Shown: positions 33,867 through 43,063, counted from the first letter of the stretch. The stretch: DNA of 64,000 bases from Nocardia jiangxiensis NBRC 101359 (GCF_000308615.1 NZ_BAGB01000047.1:475342-539341); one strand, 5' to 3'. Notes: generated from the letters alone by a model not told the origin. A program made the numbers and translations.

Positions 33867-35003
33867 ATGTCGGACGATTCCGATCCAGATCCCGAACAGC
33901 GGCGACAGCTCACCACCAGCGCCCGGGATCTCTACGACCTCGCCGAACGCCTGACCGGATGGCTCGGTGACAAGGTCGGCTGCGACGACGCACCGACGCT
34001 CACCGATCTGCGCCGTCCGCAGGCCGGTGGGATGTCGAGTTCGTCGGTCCTGTTCGACGCCTCCTGGCAGAAGGACCGGAAAACGCTCACCGGCTCCTAT
34101 GTTGCCCGCATGGCGCCGGAGAACGACTCCTTTCCGGTCTTCGAAACCTACGATCTGGCAAGGCAATACGCGGTGATGGCGGGCGTGGCCGAACACAGTT
34201 CGGTGCCCGTGCCGCCACTGTGCTGGTTCGAGAAGGACGAATCCGTGCTCGGCGCACCGTTTTTCGTGATGCAGCAGGTGGAGGGCCGCATCCCCGAGGA
34301 CAATCCGCCGTACGTATTCATCGGCTGGCTGTTCGACGCCACTGCGGAGCAGCGAATGCTGCTGACCCGCAACACCATCGACATCATCGCCGAAATCCAC
34401 GACATCGCCGATCCGGCGGCGAAGTTCCCGGAGCTGGCCGAATCCGGCGACTCGCTGCGCCGGCACGTCGATGCCACCCGCGCCTGGTACCGCTGGGCCC
34501 TCGCGGACGACGGCTACCCGATCCCGTTGCTGGAGCGCGCATTCGACTGGCTCGAGCAGCACTGGCCGCTCGATCCCGGCCCCGACGTGCTCAGCTGGGG
34601 CGATTCCCGGCCGGGCAACATCATCTACCAGGAGTTCGATCCGGTCGCCGTGCTGGACTGGGAGATGGCCGCACTGGGCCCACGCGAGCTCGATGTGGCG
34701 TGGGTGATCTTCATCCACCGGTTCTTCCAGGATCTGGCAACGCAATTCGGCCAGCCGGGACTGCCGGATTTCCTGCGCCGGGAGGATGTGGTCGCGCACT
34801 ACGAGCGGGCCGCCGGATATCGCCTGCGCGACCTGGACTTCTACCTGGTCTACGCGGCACTGCGGCATGGGGTGGTGATGGCCCGGGTCAAGCGCCGGAT
34901 GATCCACTTCGGCGAGGACACCGACACCCCCGACCGGGACGACTACATCATGCACCGCAGAAGTCTCGAGGCTCTGCTCGACGGCACCTACGAATGGGAT
35001 TGA
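33867..35003 (+). CDS. APH-family phosphotransferase (protein-kinase-like fold)
   Basis: A 378-residue aminoglycoside-phosphotransferase-like kinase. It has a Gly-rich PQAGGMSSSSVLFDA loop, a Lys/Arg-poor N-lobe (TGSYVARMAPENDSFPVFET), the catalytic loop VLSWGDSRPGNIIY (here WGD in place of HGD) and the metal-binding AVLDWEMAALGPRELDVAW. The subgroup is the large FadE36/ACAD10-like phosphotransferase set of actinobacteria that often sits with lipid or steroid genes, acting on unknown small molecules. It is preceded by GGAGGACCC. The next gene starts five bases after the stop. Confidence 0.85.
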   Translation: MSDDSDPDPEQRRQLTTSARDLYDLAERLTGWLGDKVGCDDAPTLTDLRRPQAGGMSSSSVLFDASWQKDRKTLTGSYVARMAPENDSFPVFETYDLARQYAVMAGVAEHSSVPVPPLCWFEKDESVLGAPFFVMQQVEGRIPEDNPPYVFIGWLFDATAEQRMLLTRNTIDIIAEIHDIADPAAKFPELAESGDSLRRHVDATRAWYRWALADDGYPIPLLERAFDWLEQHWPLDPGPDVLSWGDSRPGNIIYQEFDPVAVLDWEMAALGPRELDVAWVIFIHRFFQDLATQFGQPGLPDFLRREDVVAHYERAAGYRLRDLDFYLVYAALRHGVVMARVKRRMIHFGEDTDTPDRDDYIMHRRSLEALLDGTYEWD

Positions 35004-35008
35004 CAGGT

Positions 35009-36139
35009 ATGAGCGAATCCGACGGCCGCGGCGTCGGCCCGACCCCCGCACCGCTGGACGAATATCCGATCCATCAGACCCCGTTGTCGCTGGCCAGAGT
35101 CGGCACCAGCGACCGGAACTTCTACGACCGCAGCTATTTCAACGGCCACGACCGGGACGGTGGCACCTTCCTGGTGACGGGTCTGGGCGTTTATCCGAAC
35201 CTGGGCGTCATCGACGCGTACGCGGCCGTGCGACGCGGCGAAACTCAACGGGCCGTGCGCTTTTCGACCGAACTCACCGAACGCGGCCTGGACCAGCGGG
35301 TCGGCGGCTACCGCGTCGAGGTGCTCGAACCACTCGATCGCATCCGGATCGTCTGCGAGCACGAGGATCTCGGCTTCGACCTGACCTGGACCGGAGCCTT
35401 TCCCGCGGTGCTGGAACAGCCGCATCTCATCCTGGCCGGGAACCGGCCGATCATCGATGCGTCCCGATTCGCCCAGGTGGGTTCGTGGGCGGGCACGCTG
35501 CACGTGGACGGGACCGATCTGACCGTGGATCCGCAGGTCTGGACCGGCAGCCGGGACCGGTCGTGGGGTATCCGCCCGGTCGGGGAGACCGAACCGGCGG
35601 GGCGCGCAGGCGCATCCGGACCGGGCGGCTTCTGGTGGATGTATGTGCCGCTGCGCTTCGAGGACTTCGCCATCGTCGTCATCGTGCAGGAGAATCCGGA
35701 CGGATTCCGCACCCTCAACGATGCCACCCGGATCTGGGCCGACGGTCGGGTCGAGCAACTCGGCTGGCCGCGCGTGCACATCGACTATCGTTCCGGCACA
35801 AGAATTCCCGTTGCCGCGCGGCTGGAGATGACCGCCTCGGACGGCAAACCGGTGGAGGTGCACATCGAGCCGCAGACGTTCATGGCGCTGCACATCGGCT
35901 GCGGCTACGGCGGCGATCCGGATTGGCAGCACGGCGTCTGGAAAGGTGCGGACTGGTCCTCCTCCAGTAGTTACGACCTGACCGATCCCGCTGTCGCCGG
36001 GCGCATTCCGTGGGGTGTGATCGATCACGTCGCCCGCGCCCGGTGCGGTGACGCCGAGGGCTGGGGCATGTTCGAACACGCCAGCCTGGGGCGGCACGAC
36101 CCGACCGGTTTCGCCGATTGGACGTCCGTGGCTCCCTGA
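35009..36139 (+). CDS. CrtC/AttH-like beta-barrel protein paired with the APH kinase
   Basis: A 376-residue protein without signal or TM segments: RNFYDRSYFNGHDRDGGTFL, LGVYPNLGVIDAYAAVRRGE, RIVCEHEDLGFDLTWTGAFP, GGFWWMYVPLRFEDFAIVVI and DGRVEQLGWPRVHIDYRSGT. The pattern resembles the double lipocalin-like fold of hydroxyneurosporene-synthase/AttH relatives (I believe DUF7064/DUF7065). It follows the phosphotransferase by five bases, and the same pairing recurs in mycobacteria, so the two probably act on one metabolite. No catalytic residues can be assigned. Confidence 0.65.
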   Translation: MSESDGRGVGPTPAPLDEYPIHQTPLSLARVGTSDRNFYDRSYFNGHDRDGGTFLVTGLGVYPNLGVIDAYAAVRRGETQRAVRFSTELTERGLDQRVGGYRVEVLEPLDRIRIVCEHEDLGFDLTWTGAFPAVLEQPHLILAGNRPIIDASRFAQVGSWAGTLHVDGTDLTVDPQVWTGSRDRSWGIRPVGETEPAGRAGASGPGGFWWMYVPLRFEDFAIVVIVQENPDGFRTLNDATRIWADGRVEQLGWPRVHIDYRSGTRIPVAARLEMTASDGKPVEVHIEPQTFMALHIGCGYGGDPDWQHGVWKGADWSSSSSYDLTDPAVAGRIPWGVIDHVARARCGDAEGWGMFEHASLGRHDPTGFADWTSVAP

Positions 36140-36192
36140 CCGGAGGCGACGGAGCGCGGGCGCTGTCGTGGCCGTGTTCTATGGTTCCATCC

Positions 36193-37227
36193 ATGTCCAA
36201 ACTCCGGCGTCGGGTGGTCACGGCCGCGGAAGCGGCACTGGCCCAGCACAAGTACGTGTCCACGGTCGATGTGCTGGTGGGTTTGGGCTGGCTGACCTCG
36301 GCGCACGTCGAGCGCTGGCGGCAGGGGCGGGCGCCCTCGCTGGTGAAGCTGGCGCCGGTGGACGGGGCGCGGCTGCGTGATGTCGCGGATCTGCTCGGGG
36401 AGTGGGCGCGAGAGAGCGGCCTGACCCCGAGCGATACCGCCTATCTGTCCGGCAGTCGCGACCACGCACCGCTGATCTTCGTCGGCGACGGTGACGAGGC
36501 GGTGTTCCGCACGCACTGGCTCTCCCCCGACCTCAGCCCGGCCCGCCGCGAGCAGATGGTGCAGCGCCAGAACAAGGCGCCCGACCTCACGGTCGTGACG
36601 GCGGTGCCCGGCGACTGGACCTGCGCGGAATGTTCGGACACCGGTCCGTATCAGATCATGTCCGATGCCGGGCCACTGTGCCTGACCTGCGCGGATCTCG
36701 ACCATCTGGAATTCCTGCCCGCAGGGGACGCGGCATTGAGCCGACGCGCCAAGAAGGAGAGCACCCTGGCCGCGGTCGTCGTGCGGTTCAACGCGCGGCG
36801 CAAACGCCACGAACGCGTGGGCATCCTGGTGGAGGAACAGGCACTGGCCCGCGCGGAGGAGCAGTGCCTGGCCGACGAGGACGCGCGGTTGCGCCGCCGC
36901 GAACGCGATACCGCTCGGCGCGCGGCACAGGACGTCGAATTCCAGGCGCGGATGGCCGCCGAGATCCAGCGGCTGTTCCCGCACTGCCCGCCCGAGCGCG
37001 CCACCGAGATCGCCGACCATGCCGCGGTGCGCGGCAGCGGGCGCGTCGGGCGCAGCGCGGCCGCGAAAGTCCTTGCCGCCGAGGCGGTGACACTCGCGGT
37101 GATCGCCTCGATCCGGCATCTGGACACTGATTACGACCGGCTGCTGATGGCGGGCACACCGCGCAAGGATGCCCGCGCGAAGATCCGCCCGACGCTGGAC
37201 CGGGTGCTCGAATCCTGGCGGGGTTGA
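36193..37227 (+). CDS. DUF2293 domain protein with Cys motifs
   Basis: A 344-residue basic protein. N-terminal ~80 residues are helical (RRVVTAAEAALAQHKYVSTV). Around residue 140 lie WTCAECSDTGPY and PLCLTCADLDHLEF, a CxxC...CxxC treble-clef-like zinc site. A charged coiled-coil region rich in Arg/Glu/Ala follows. The C-terminal ~90 residues are the DUF2293 domain (FPHCPPERATEIADHAAVRG ... AVIASIRHLDTDYDRLLMAG), found in bacteria and fungi with unknown function. ATG 36193 is chosen; ATG 36181 is possible. No Shine-Dalgarno is visible, so the mRNA may be leaderless. RNA or DNA binding is plausible from the zinc site (inference). Confidence 0.75.
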   Translation: MSKLRRRVVTAAEAALAQHKYVSTVDVLVGLGWLTSAHVERWRQGRAPSLVKLAPVDGARLRDVADLLGEWARESGLTPSDTAYLSGSRDHAPLIFVGDGDEAVFRTHWLSPDLSPARREQMVQRQNKAPDLTVVTAVPGDWTCAECSDTGPYQIMSDAGPLCLTCADLDHLEFLPAGDAALSRRAKKESTLAAVVVRFNARRKRHERVGILVEEQALARAEEQCLADEDARLRRRERDTARRAAQDVEFQARMAAEIQRLFPHCPPERATEIADHAAVRGSGRVGRSAAAKVLAAEAVTLAVIASIRHLDTDYDRLLMAGTPRKDARAKIRPTLDRVLESWRG

Positions 37228-37324
37228 CTCGACCGGACCACCGGCACGCGCACCGCGACCGAACCGGTTCCATTCCCGGCGAGCCGAGTTCGGGTTCGAA
37301 TGCCGGGCCGCTATCGGCCGGCCG

Positions 37325-37747
37325 TCATCGCAACCCGACCGACGGCACCATTCGCTGTCGACAGCTGGCCGCGGCGACCGTCACCGGCCCCCGCACCGTT
37401 TTCGGTGTCACGAGATATGCTGTGCCGCAGTCTTTTTCACAGGCCAGTAATGCGGCAGCCTCGGCGACGCTGGCGGTGGCGACAGCGGCCCTGGTTCGTG
37501 CCGCGGGATTCGGGACACCCACCTCGGCGAGTTCATCCGCGGTGAATGCGATGACCGGAACTCCCAGTTCGGCTGCGGCGGATGATATCCCCGGTTCACT
37601 CGCTCGGCGGTCGATCGTCGCCAGAGCACGGAACTTCTCGTTTCCCACTACCTCCCGCACCGCACGCAGAATATCCGCTGCGGCAGTCGCCGGACGGCAT
37701 CCCACGCCGACGACTAGTTCGCCGCTGCCCGGACCCGATTCACACAT
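37325..37747 (-). CDS. CobE/CbiG C-terminal-domain protein (cobalamin biosynthesis)
   Basis: A 140-residue protein: ELVVGVGCRPATAAADILRA, RALATIDRRASEPGISSAAA, LGVPVIAFTADELAEVGVPN and VTPKTVRGPVTVAAASCRQR. This is the CbiG C-terminal/CobE fold, whose members take part in ring contraction or precorrin handling. Its ATG at 37747 overlaps the last eight bases of cobB, indicating translational coupling. Standalone CobE-type genes accompany the aerobic pathway, fitting the cobA-cobB-cobO set here. Confidence 0.8.
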   Translation of the reverse strand: MCESGPGSGELVVGVGCRPATAAADILRAVREVVGNEKFRALATIDRRASEPGISSAAAELGVPVIAFTADELAEVGVPNPAARTRAAVATASVAEAAALLACEKDCGTAYLVTPKTVRGPVTVAAASCRQRMVPSVGLR

Positions 37748-39200
37748 CGGCGCGCAGAGCGGCGTAATCCGCTGCGGCAGCAACGAATCCGGCGATCGAC
37801 ACGGGGTTCCCGGCGGGATGGGTGTGCAGATACGACGCGTGCACCCGATGAATCACCGCACCCTCGCGAATGGCCTCGCCATCCGGTGCGCGCCAGGCCC
37901 ACGCCGGATCGGCTGCTGCGGCGGAAATCAGTCGGGTCCGGTGGAATTCGTGTCCGCGCACTCGTTGCCCGGCAGTCCAGAGCGCAGAATCGGTCAGCGC
38001 CACCGCATCCCGATAACCCAGTGTCAATCGTGGCCCGAATTCGGCTGCCGCGTCGACGACCCCGGCCATGCGATGCCCGTCCAGGCTGCGGGTCAGATAC
38101 AGCAGTCCCGCACATTCGGCGTGCACCGGCATACCCGCGTGGGCCGCGGCGCGCAGCGCGTCGAGCAGCCGATCGTTCGCCGACAACTCCGCCGCATGCT
38201 CCTCCGGGAATCCGCCCGGCAGAACGACACCGGCTGTCCCGGTGGGCAAGTCGTCGTGCAGCGGGTCGAAGACCGCGACCTGCGCGCCCGCCGCCGCCAG
38301 CAGTTCGCGATGCTCGGCATAGCCGAAGGTGAACGCCGCGCCACCGGCCATCGCGATCACCGGGCCGTCGGCCGTACGCTGCACACCGTGCGCTCCCGGT
38401 TCCCACGTACCGGCAGCCGGATCCGTCACAACCGGCGCACCGGCCACCGGCGCACGCAGTTCCGCCACCGGATCCCAGCTCGGCCCGGACACCCGCGCAC
38501 CGGCCAGCCGGGCGATCGCGGCCAGATCCACGTGCGCGGCAACGAGTTCGATCATCGCGTCGACCGCCGACCGCGCCGCGCCGCCGTGCTCCACCGCCGG
38601 GATGAGGCCCAGATGTCGTGAGGGGACGGCCAATTCGGCCATTCGCGGCAATGCGCCGAGCACCGGCAGACCGACCCGGTCGCATGCGGCGCGCAACACC
38701 TGCTCGTGTCGTTCGCTGCCGACGCGGTTGAGAATCACACCGCCGAGCCGGATCTCGCTGTCGTAGGTGGCGAATCCGTGCAGCAGGGCGGCCAGGCTCT
38801 GACTGTGCCCGCGCGCGTCCACTACCAGCACGACCGGTGCGCCAAGCAGCGCCGCGACCTGGGCGGTGGATCCCTCCGCGACCGACTGCCCCTGATGTTC
38901 GTCGATACGACCGTCGAACAGGCCCATCACGCCCTCGACGACCGCGATATCGCAGCCGCGCGTCCCGTGCCGATACAGCGGCAGCACCCGCTCCACGCCC
39001 ACCAGCACCGGATCCAGATTCCGCCCCGGGCGTCCGGCGGCCAGACCGTGATATCCGGGGTCGATATAGTCCGGGCCCACCTTGAACGGGGCGACGGAAT
39101 GTCCCGCGCGACGCAGCGCACCGATCAAACCCGTTGCCAGAGTGGTCTTCCCGCTTCCGGAAGCCGGTGCGGCGATGACCACCGCGGGTGTGCTCACCAT
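37740..39200 (-). CDS. cobB: Cobyrinate a,c-diamide synthase (hydrogenobyrinate synthase type)
   Basis: ATP- and glutamine-dependent amidation of the corrin a and c carboxylates. The 486-residue protein has a P-loop VIAAPASGSGKTTLATGLIG, FKVGPDYIDPGYHGLAAGRP and VVEGVMGLFDG in the DTBS-like synthetase half. The class I amidotransferase half follows (VLPGGFPEEHAAELSANDRL, nucleophile Cys in VHAECAGLLYL, and EFHRTRL with the triad His). ATG 39200 overlaps the stop of cobO by seven bases. Orthologue of Rv2848c. Confidence 0.95.
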   Translation of the reverse strand: MVSTPAVVIAAPASGSGKTTLATGLIGALRRAGHSVAPFKVGPDYIDPGYHGLAAGRPGRNLDPVLVGVERVLPLYRHGTRGCDIAVVEGVMGLFDGRIDEHQGQSVAEGSTAQVAALLGAPVVLVVDARGHSQSLAALLHGFATYDSEIRLGGVILNRVGSERHEQVLRAACDRVGLPVLGALPRMAELAVPSRHLGLIPAVEHGGAARSAVDAMIELVAAHVDLAAIARLAGARVSGPSWDPVAELRAPVAGAPVVTDPAAGTWEPGAHGVQRTADGPVIAMAGGAAFTFGYAEHRELLAAAGAQVAVFDPLHDDLPTGTAGVVLPGGFPEEHAAELSANDRLLDALRAAAHAGMPVHAECAGLLYLTRSLDGHRMAGVVDAAAEFGPRLTLGYRDAVALTDSALWTAGQRVRGHEFHRTRLISAAAADPAWAWRAPDGEAIREGAVIHRVHASYLHTHPAGNPVSIAGFVAAAADYAALRADV

Positions 39201-39808
39201 TCGATGCCGCGCTGGCCCTTGCGACCCGCATCCATCGGATGTTTGGTCTTGGTCATCTCGGTGACCAGATCGGCGGCCTCGATCAGCGCCTGCGGTGCGT
39301 CCCGTCCGGTGATCACCACGTGCTGATTGCCGGGGCGGTTACGCAGGGTCCCGACCACCTCGTCCACATCGACCCACCCCCATTTCAGCGGATAGGTGAA
39401 TTCATCGAGCACGTAGAACCGGTGCTGTTCGGCGGCCAGGCGGCGGGCGATCTCCTGCCAACCGGCCAGCGCCGCGGCGGCGTGGTCGTCCTCGGTGCCC
39501 TGTTTGCGGGTCCAGGACCAGCCCTCACCCATCTTGTGCCATTCGACCGGGCCGCCGGTACCGGTCTCCTCGTGCAACCGGCCGAGGGTGCGGAACGCCG
39601 CCTCCTCCCCGACCTTCCATTTCGCACTCTTCACGAATTGGAACACCGCGATGTCGAACCCCTGATTCCAGGCCCGCAACGCCATCCCGAACGCGGCGGT
39701 CGACTTGCCCTTGCCGGGCCCGGTGTGCACCGCCAGAACAGGCTGATTACGCCGCTGCCGGGTGGTCAACCCGTCATCGGGCACCGTCTCGGGAACACCC
39801 TTGGGCAT
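39194..39808 (-). CDS. cobO: Cob(I)alamin adenosyltransferase, CobO/BtuR type
   Basis: Adds the 5'-deoxyadenosyl ligand to cob(I)alamin or cobyrinate diamide. The 204-residue protein has the P-loop LAVHTGPGKGKSTAAFGMAL, FQFVKSAKWKVGEEAAFRTL, YVLDEFTYPLKWGWVDVDEV and NQHVVITGRDAPQALIEAAD, all typical. ATG 39808 has AAGGAG nine bases upstream. It is first of the overlapping cobO-cobB-cobE set and divergent from a sirtuin gene that separates it from the Mg-chelatase-like gene. Confidence 0.95.
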   Translation of the reverse strand: MPKGVPETVPDDGLTTRQRRNQPVLAVHTGPGKGKSTAAFGMALRAWNQGFDIAVFQFVKSAKWKVGEEAAFRTLGRLHEETGTGGPVEWHKMGEGWSWTRKQGTEDDHAAAALAGWQEIARRLAAEQHRFYVLDEFTYPLKWGWVDVDEVVGTLRNRPGNQHVVITGRDAPQALIEAADLVTEMTKTKHPMDAGRKGQRGIEW

Positions 39809-39926
39809 CGACACCGCTCCTTCCGCACGTGAACTGCTGCTCCACGTTGCCACACCCGGTCCACAGCCCGGCCCCCGCCCCGGCCTGCACAACCGGCCTG
39901 CCGGGACCGGGTCGTACGCTGGATTC

Positions 39927-40775
39927 ATGCCGGAAGTTCTGACCGTGAGCGCCCTCGATCGGGTGCTCGACGTCGTCGCGGGCCGTCGAGTGGCGGTGCT
40001 CACCGGGGCGGGGTTGTCCACCGACAGCGGGATTCCGGACTATCGGGGGCCGAGTTCGCCGCCGCGCAATCCGATGACCTACCAGCAGTTCGTCGGGGAT
40101 CCGGTGTTCCGGCAACGGTATTGGGCGCGCAACCACGTCGGCTGGCGGCGCATGGATGCCGCGCGACCGAATCCCGGTCATCGTGCGCTGGCCCGGCTCG
40201 AGCGGGCGGGCGTCGTCAGCGGCCTGATCACCCAGAACGTGGACCTGCTGCACACCAAGGCGGGCAGTCGCCGCGTGATCGACCTGCACGGCACCTATGC
40301 GCGGGTGCGCTGCCTGAGCTGCTCGTCCCTGATTTCCCGGATGCGCCTGGCCGACCGGCTCGAGGCCGCCAATCCCGGCTTCGCCGAATCGGTCACCGAC
40401 GGTCTGGAGGTCGCCCCCGACGCCGACGCCGTGGTCACCGACACCGCGCACTTCCGCATGGTCGACTGCGAGCACTGCGGCGGAATGCTCAAGCCCGACA
40501 TCGTCTATTTCGGCGAGAACGTCCCGAAGGACCGCGTGCGCGCGGCCTACGACCTGGTCGAGGATGCCGAGGTACTCCTGACCGCGGGCTCCTCCCTCAC
40601 CGTCATGTCCGGTCTGCGCTTCGTCCGGCACGCGGCCAAGACCTCTCGCCCGGTCGTCATCGTGAACCGCGGCCATACGCGCGGCGATCCGCTGGCCACC
40701 CTTACCGTCGACGAAGGCTGCTCCGAACTACTCACCGCGCTCGCCGACCAACTCAGCACGGCCCCAACGCAATAG
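39927..40775 (+). CDS. NAD-dependent protein deacetylase/deacylase, Sir2 family
   Basis: A 282-residue sirtuin. VLTGAGLSTDSGIPDYRGP (GAG-x-S...GIPDFR-type NAD motif), GLITQNVDLLHTKAGSRRVI (TQN-D), catalytic His in DLHGTYARVRC and the zinc Cys pairs CLSC and CEHC followed by KPDIVYFGENVP. GSSLTVMSGLRFVRHAA completes the Rossmann fold. It removes acyl groups from lysines of metabolic enzymes and chromatin proteins. It is the only plus-strand gene inside the Mg-chelatase-cobO-cobB cluster, which is contiguous in M. tuberculosis. This suggests later insertion. Confidence 0.92.
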   Translation: MPEVLTVSALDRVLDVVAGRRVAVLTGAGLSTDSGIPDYRGPSSPPRNPMTYQQFVGDPVFRQRYWARNHVGWRRMDAARPNPGHRALARLERAGVVSGLITQNVDLLHTKAGSRRVIDLHGTYARVRCLSCSSLISRMRLADRLEAANPGFAESVTDGLEVAPDADAVVTDTAHFRMVDCEHCGGMLKPDIVYFGENVPKDRVRAAYDLVEDAEVLLTAGSSLTVMSGLRFVRHAAKTSRPVVIVNRGHTRGDPLATLTVDEGCSELLTALADQLSTAPTQ

Positions 40776-40856
40776 GCCACGTCCCAGCCACTCCGTCGCA
40801 ATGATCGCGGGTGTGCGATCGGCAACGGAGCGCACCCCCTCTCGTATCGGTGACGG

Positions 40857-42851
40857 TCAGGCCGCGCGAACCCCGGACACCTGCGACCGCACGACGCCCG
40901 CCACCGAATCACCGGTGATCTCGGCCAGACGAATGTACGTGGCACGCAGCTCACGGGCGAGGTCCGCGGCCAAGCCGAGGCGGATCATGCCGCGTTCGCA
41001 GTCGACCACGACACCGGCGACACCGTCGCGGGCCAGGACGCGAGCGGCGGCGCGGGCGCGCGGGACCGGATCCGCGCCACCGGTGGCGCGGCCGTCGGTC
41101 AACAGGACGACCATCGCGCGACGCTGCGGATCGCGCACGCGCTCGCGCCGCACGACCTCCCGCGCCTCGACCAGTCCACGGGCCAGCGGGGTCTTCCCGC
41201 CGGTGCGCAGACCCGCCAGACGACGCACCGCGATATCCACCGAGGAGGTCGGCGGCAACACCAGCTCGGCCTCGCTGCCGCGCATCGTGATCACCGCGAC
41301 CTTGTCGCGCCGCTGATAGGCATCGCGCAGCAGGGCCACGATCGCGCCGGTGACCGCCGAGAGCCGATCGCGGGCGGCCATCGAACCCGACGTGTCGACC
41401 ACGAAGATCACCAGATTGCCTTCGCGCCCTTCGCGATACGCACCGCGCAGATCCTCCGACTCGAGCGCCAGCGGACCCGCGAACCGGCCGCGGGCACGCT
41501 GGTGGGGCGCGGCGGCGAAGACCGTGCCGAGCAGATGCAGTCCGGCCGCGGCATCGGGCACCGCCCGCACGACGCGACCGTGCCGGGTGCTCGCCCGCGA
41601 ACGTCGTCCCGGCGCGCCCTCGCCGACCCCCTGCACCTCCCAGCGAGGCGGCCGGGCAACCGAATTCGCCGGAGCGCCCGCCCGGCCCTCCGGCGCACCG
41701 CCACCACCACCGGGCGTATCGGGGCCGCCGTCCGGATCGTCCTCGGGTGGCCCGTCGGGCCCCTCGGCACCTCCCTGATCATCGGACGGCGGGGTCTCCG
41801 ATTCGCCTGCCGGACCGGAGGATTCGCCGGAGTCATGTTCGGCCCGCGCGGCCTCCTCGGCGGCCTGCTGCATCGCCTCCTCGAGCTGTTCCTCGCTGAT
41901 GCCGGGCTCGTCGAAAGGATCGCGCCGACGTCGGTGCGGCAGTGCGAGTTCCGCGGCGATACGCACGTCATCGGCTGTCACACAACGACTTCCGCGCCAC
42001 GCTGCATGTGCGGTCGCGGTGCGGGCGACCACCAGATCCGCACGCATACCGTCGACGTCGAAGCTGGCGCACAATGCCGCGATCCGACGCAACTCCACAT
42101 CGTCGAGCGCCACCTCGCCGACCAGGTCACGGGCGATGAGGATGCGGTCGGCGATCTCCCGGTCGGCCTCGGCGTACCGGGTGGCGAATCCGTTCGGATC
42201 GGCCTCGTAGTCCAGGCGGCGGCGCACCACGGCCATGCGCACGTCCACATCGCGAGAGGCGGCCACGTCGACGGTGAGCCCGAACCGGTCCAGCAGCTGC
42301 GGACGCAGCTCACCCTCCTCCGGGTTCATCGTCCCGACCAGCACGAACCGCGCCGGATGCGAATGCGAGACCCCGTCGCGTTCGATATGCACCCGTCCCA
42401 TCGCCGCGGCGTCCAGCAGCACGTCGACCAGATGGTCGTGCAGCAGATTGACCTCGTCGACGTAGAGCACGCCGTGATGCGCGGCCGCCAGCAGACCCGG
42501 CCGGAACGCCTGCTCTCCGTCCCGCAGCACCCGCTGCAGATCCAGCGAGCCGACCACCCGATCTTCGGTCGCCCCGACCGGCAGCTCCACCAGCCGCGCG
42601 GGCCGCTCCGCACCGCGTTCATCGGCCACCGGCGGCAGCAACTGCGCCAGCGCCCGCACCACGGTCGACTTCGCGGTGCCCTTCTCCCCGCGCACCAGCA
42701 CACCGCCGATCCCCGGATGCACCGCACACAGAATCAGCGCCAACTGCAACTGCTCCTGCCCCACCACCGCCGAGAACGGAAACCCGGCCTCCCCGCCCCC
42801 CACGGCAGCAATGGACGGACCAGCGACGACATCAGCGACGGACTCGGACAT
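40857..42851 (-). CDS. Mg-chelatase-like protein: ChlI-type AAA+ domain fused to ChlD-type VWA domain
   Basis: A 664-residue fusion. The AAA+ part (residues 1-330) has Walker A VRGEKGTAKSTVVRALA, VLYVDEVNLLHDHLVDVLLD (Walker B) and GTMNPEEGELRPQLLDRFGL (sensor 1/Arg finger). An acidic, Gly/Pro/Asp-rich linker (about 330-420) leads to a VWA domain with the MIDAS motif VFVVDTSGSMAARDRLSAVT and GGKTPLARGLVEAREVV. Such I-D fusions probably drive cobalt or magnesium insertion together with a CobN/ChlH subunit. None is encoded here. It is the Rv2850c counterpart in the cob cluster. Confidence 0.88.
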   Translation of the reverse strand: MSESVADVVAGPSIAAVGGGEAGFPFSAVVGQEQLQLALILCAVHPGIGGVLVRGEKGTAKSTVVRALAQLLPPVADERGAERPARLVELPVGATEDRVVGSLDLQRVLRDGEQAFRPGLLAAAHHGVLYVDEVNLLHDHLVDVLLDAAAMGRVHIERDGVSHSHPARFVLVGTMNPEEGELRPQLLDRFGLTVDVAASRDVDVRMAVVRRRLDYEADPNGFATRYAEADREIADRILIARDLVGEVALDDVELRRIAALCASFDVDGMRADLVVARTATAHAAWRGSRCVTADDVRIAAELALPHRRRRDPFDEPGISEEQLEEAMQQAAEEAARAEHDSGESSGPAGESETPPSDDQGGAEGPDGPPEDDPDGGPDTPGGGGGAPEGRAGAPANSVARPPRWEVQGVGEGAPGRRSRASTRHGRVVRAVPDAAAGLHLLGTVFAAAPHQRARGRFAGPLALESEDLRGAYREGREGNLVIFVVDTSGSMAARDRLSAVTGAIVALLRDAYQRRDKVAVITMRGSEAELVLPPTSSVDIAVRRLAGLRTGGKTPLARGLVEAREVVRRERVRDPQRRAMVVLLTDGRATGGADPVPRARAAARVLARDGVAGVVVDCERGMIRLGLAADLARELRATYIRLAEITGDSVAGVVRSQVSGVRAA

Positions 42852-43063
42852 TCCCCAACTCTATTGCCGCGTCGGCGAGGCATTCCCCCGCCCCTGCTGT
42901 GAGGATCCGCACCCACACAACTCTTCGCAACACCCACGCACCGACGATCACCGCGCCACAGCAGACCCGCACCCACCTCCCTCGACCGGTGGCGCGATCC
43001 GGACCGGCCACGGAAACGCGCACCGCTCAAGCGTTTTCGACTGCGAGCGAATAGACTGCGCGC

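Noticed and set aside
37285..37312. T-arm-like GGTTCGAAT after the DUF2293 gene
   Set aside because: The flanking five-base strands do not form a T-stem and no cloverleaf could be drawn.
39809..39926. Cobalamin riboswitch in the cobO leader
   Set aside because: The 118-bp gap to the sirtuin start is too short, and no B12-box-like sequence was seen.
40791..40830. Hairpin between convergent sirtuin and Mg-chelatase-like genes (CTCCGT/ACGGAG)
   Set aside because: Only six outer and four inner pairs with a large loop; too weak to list as a terminator.
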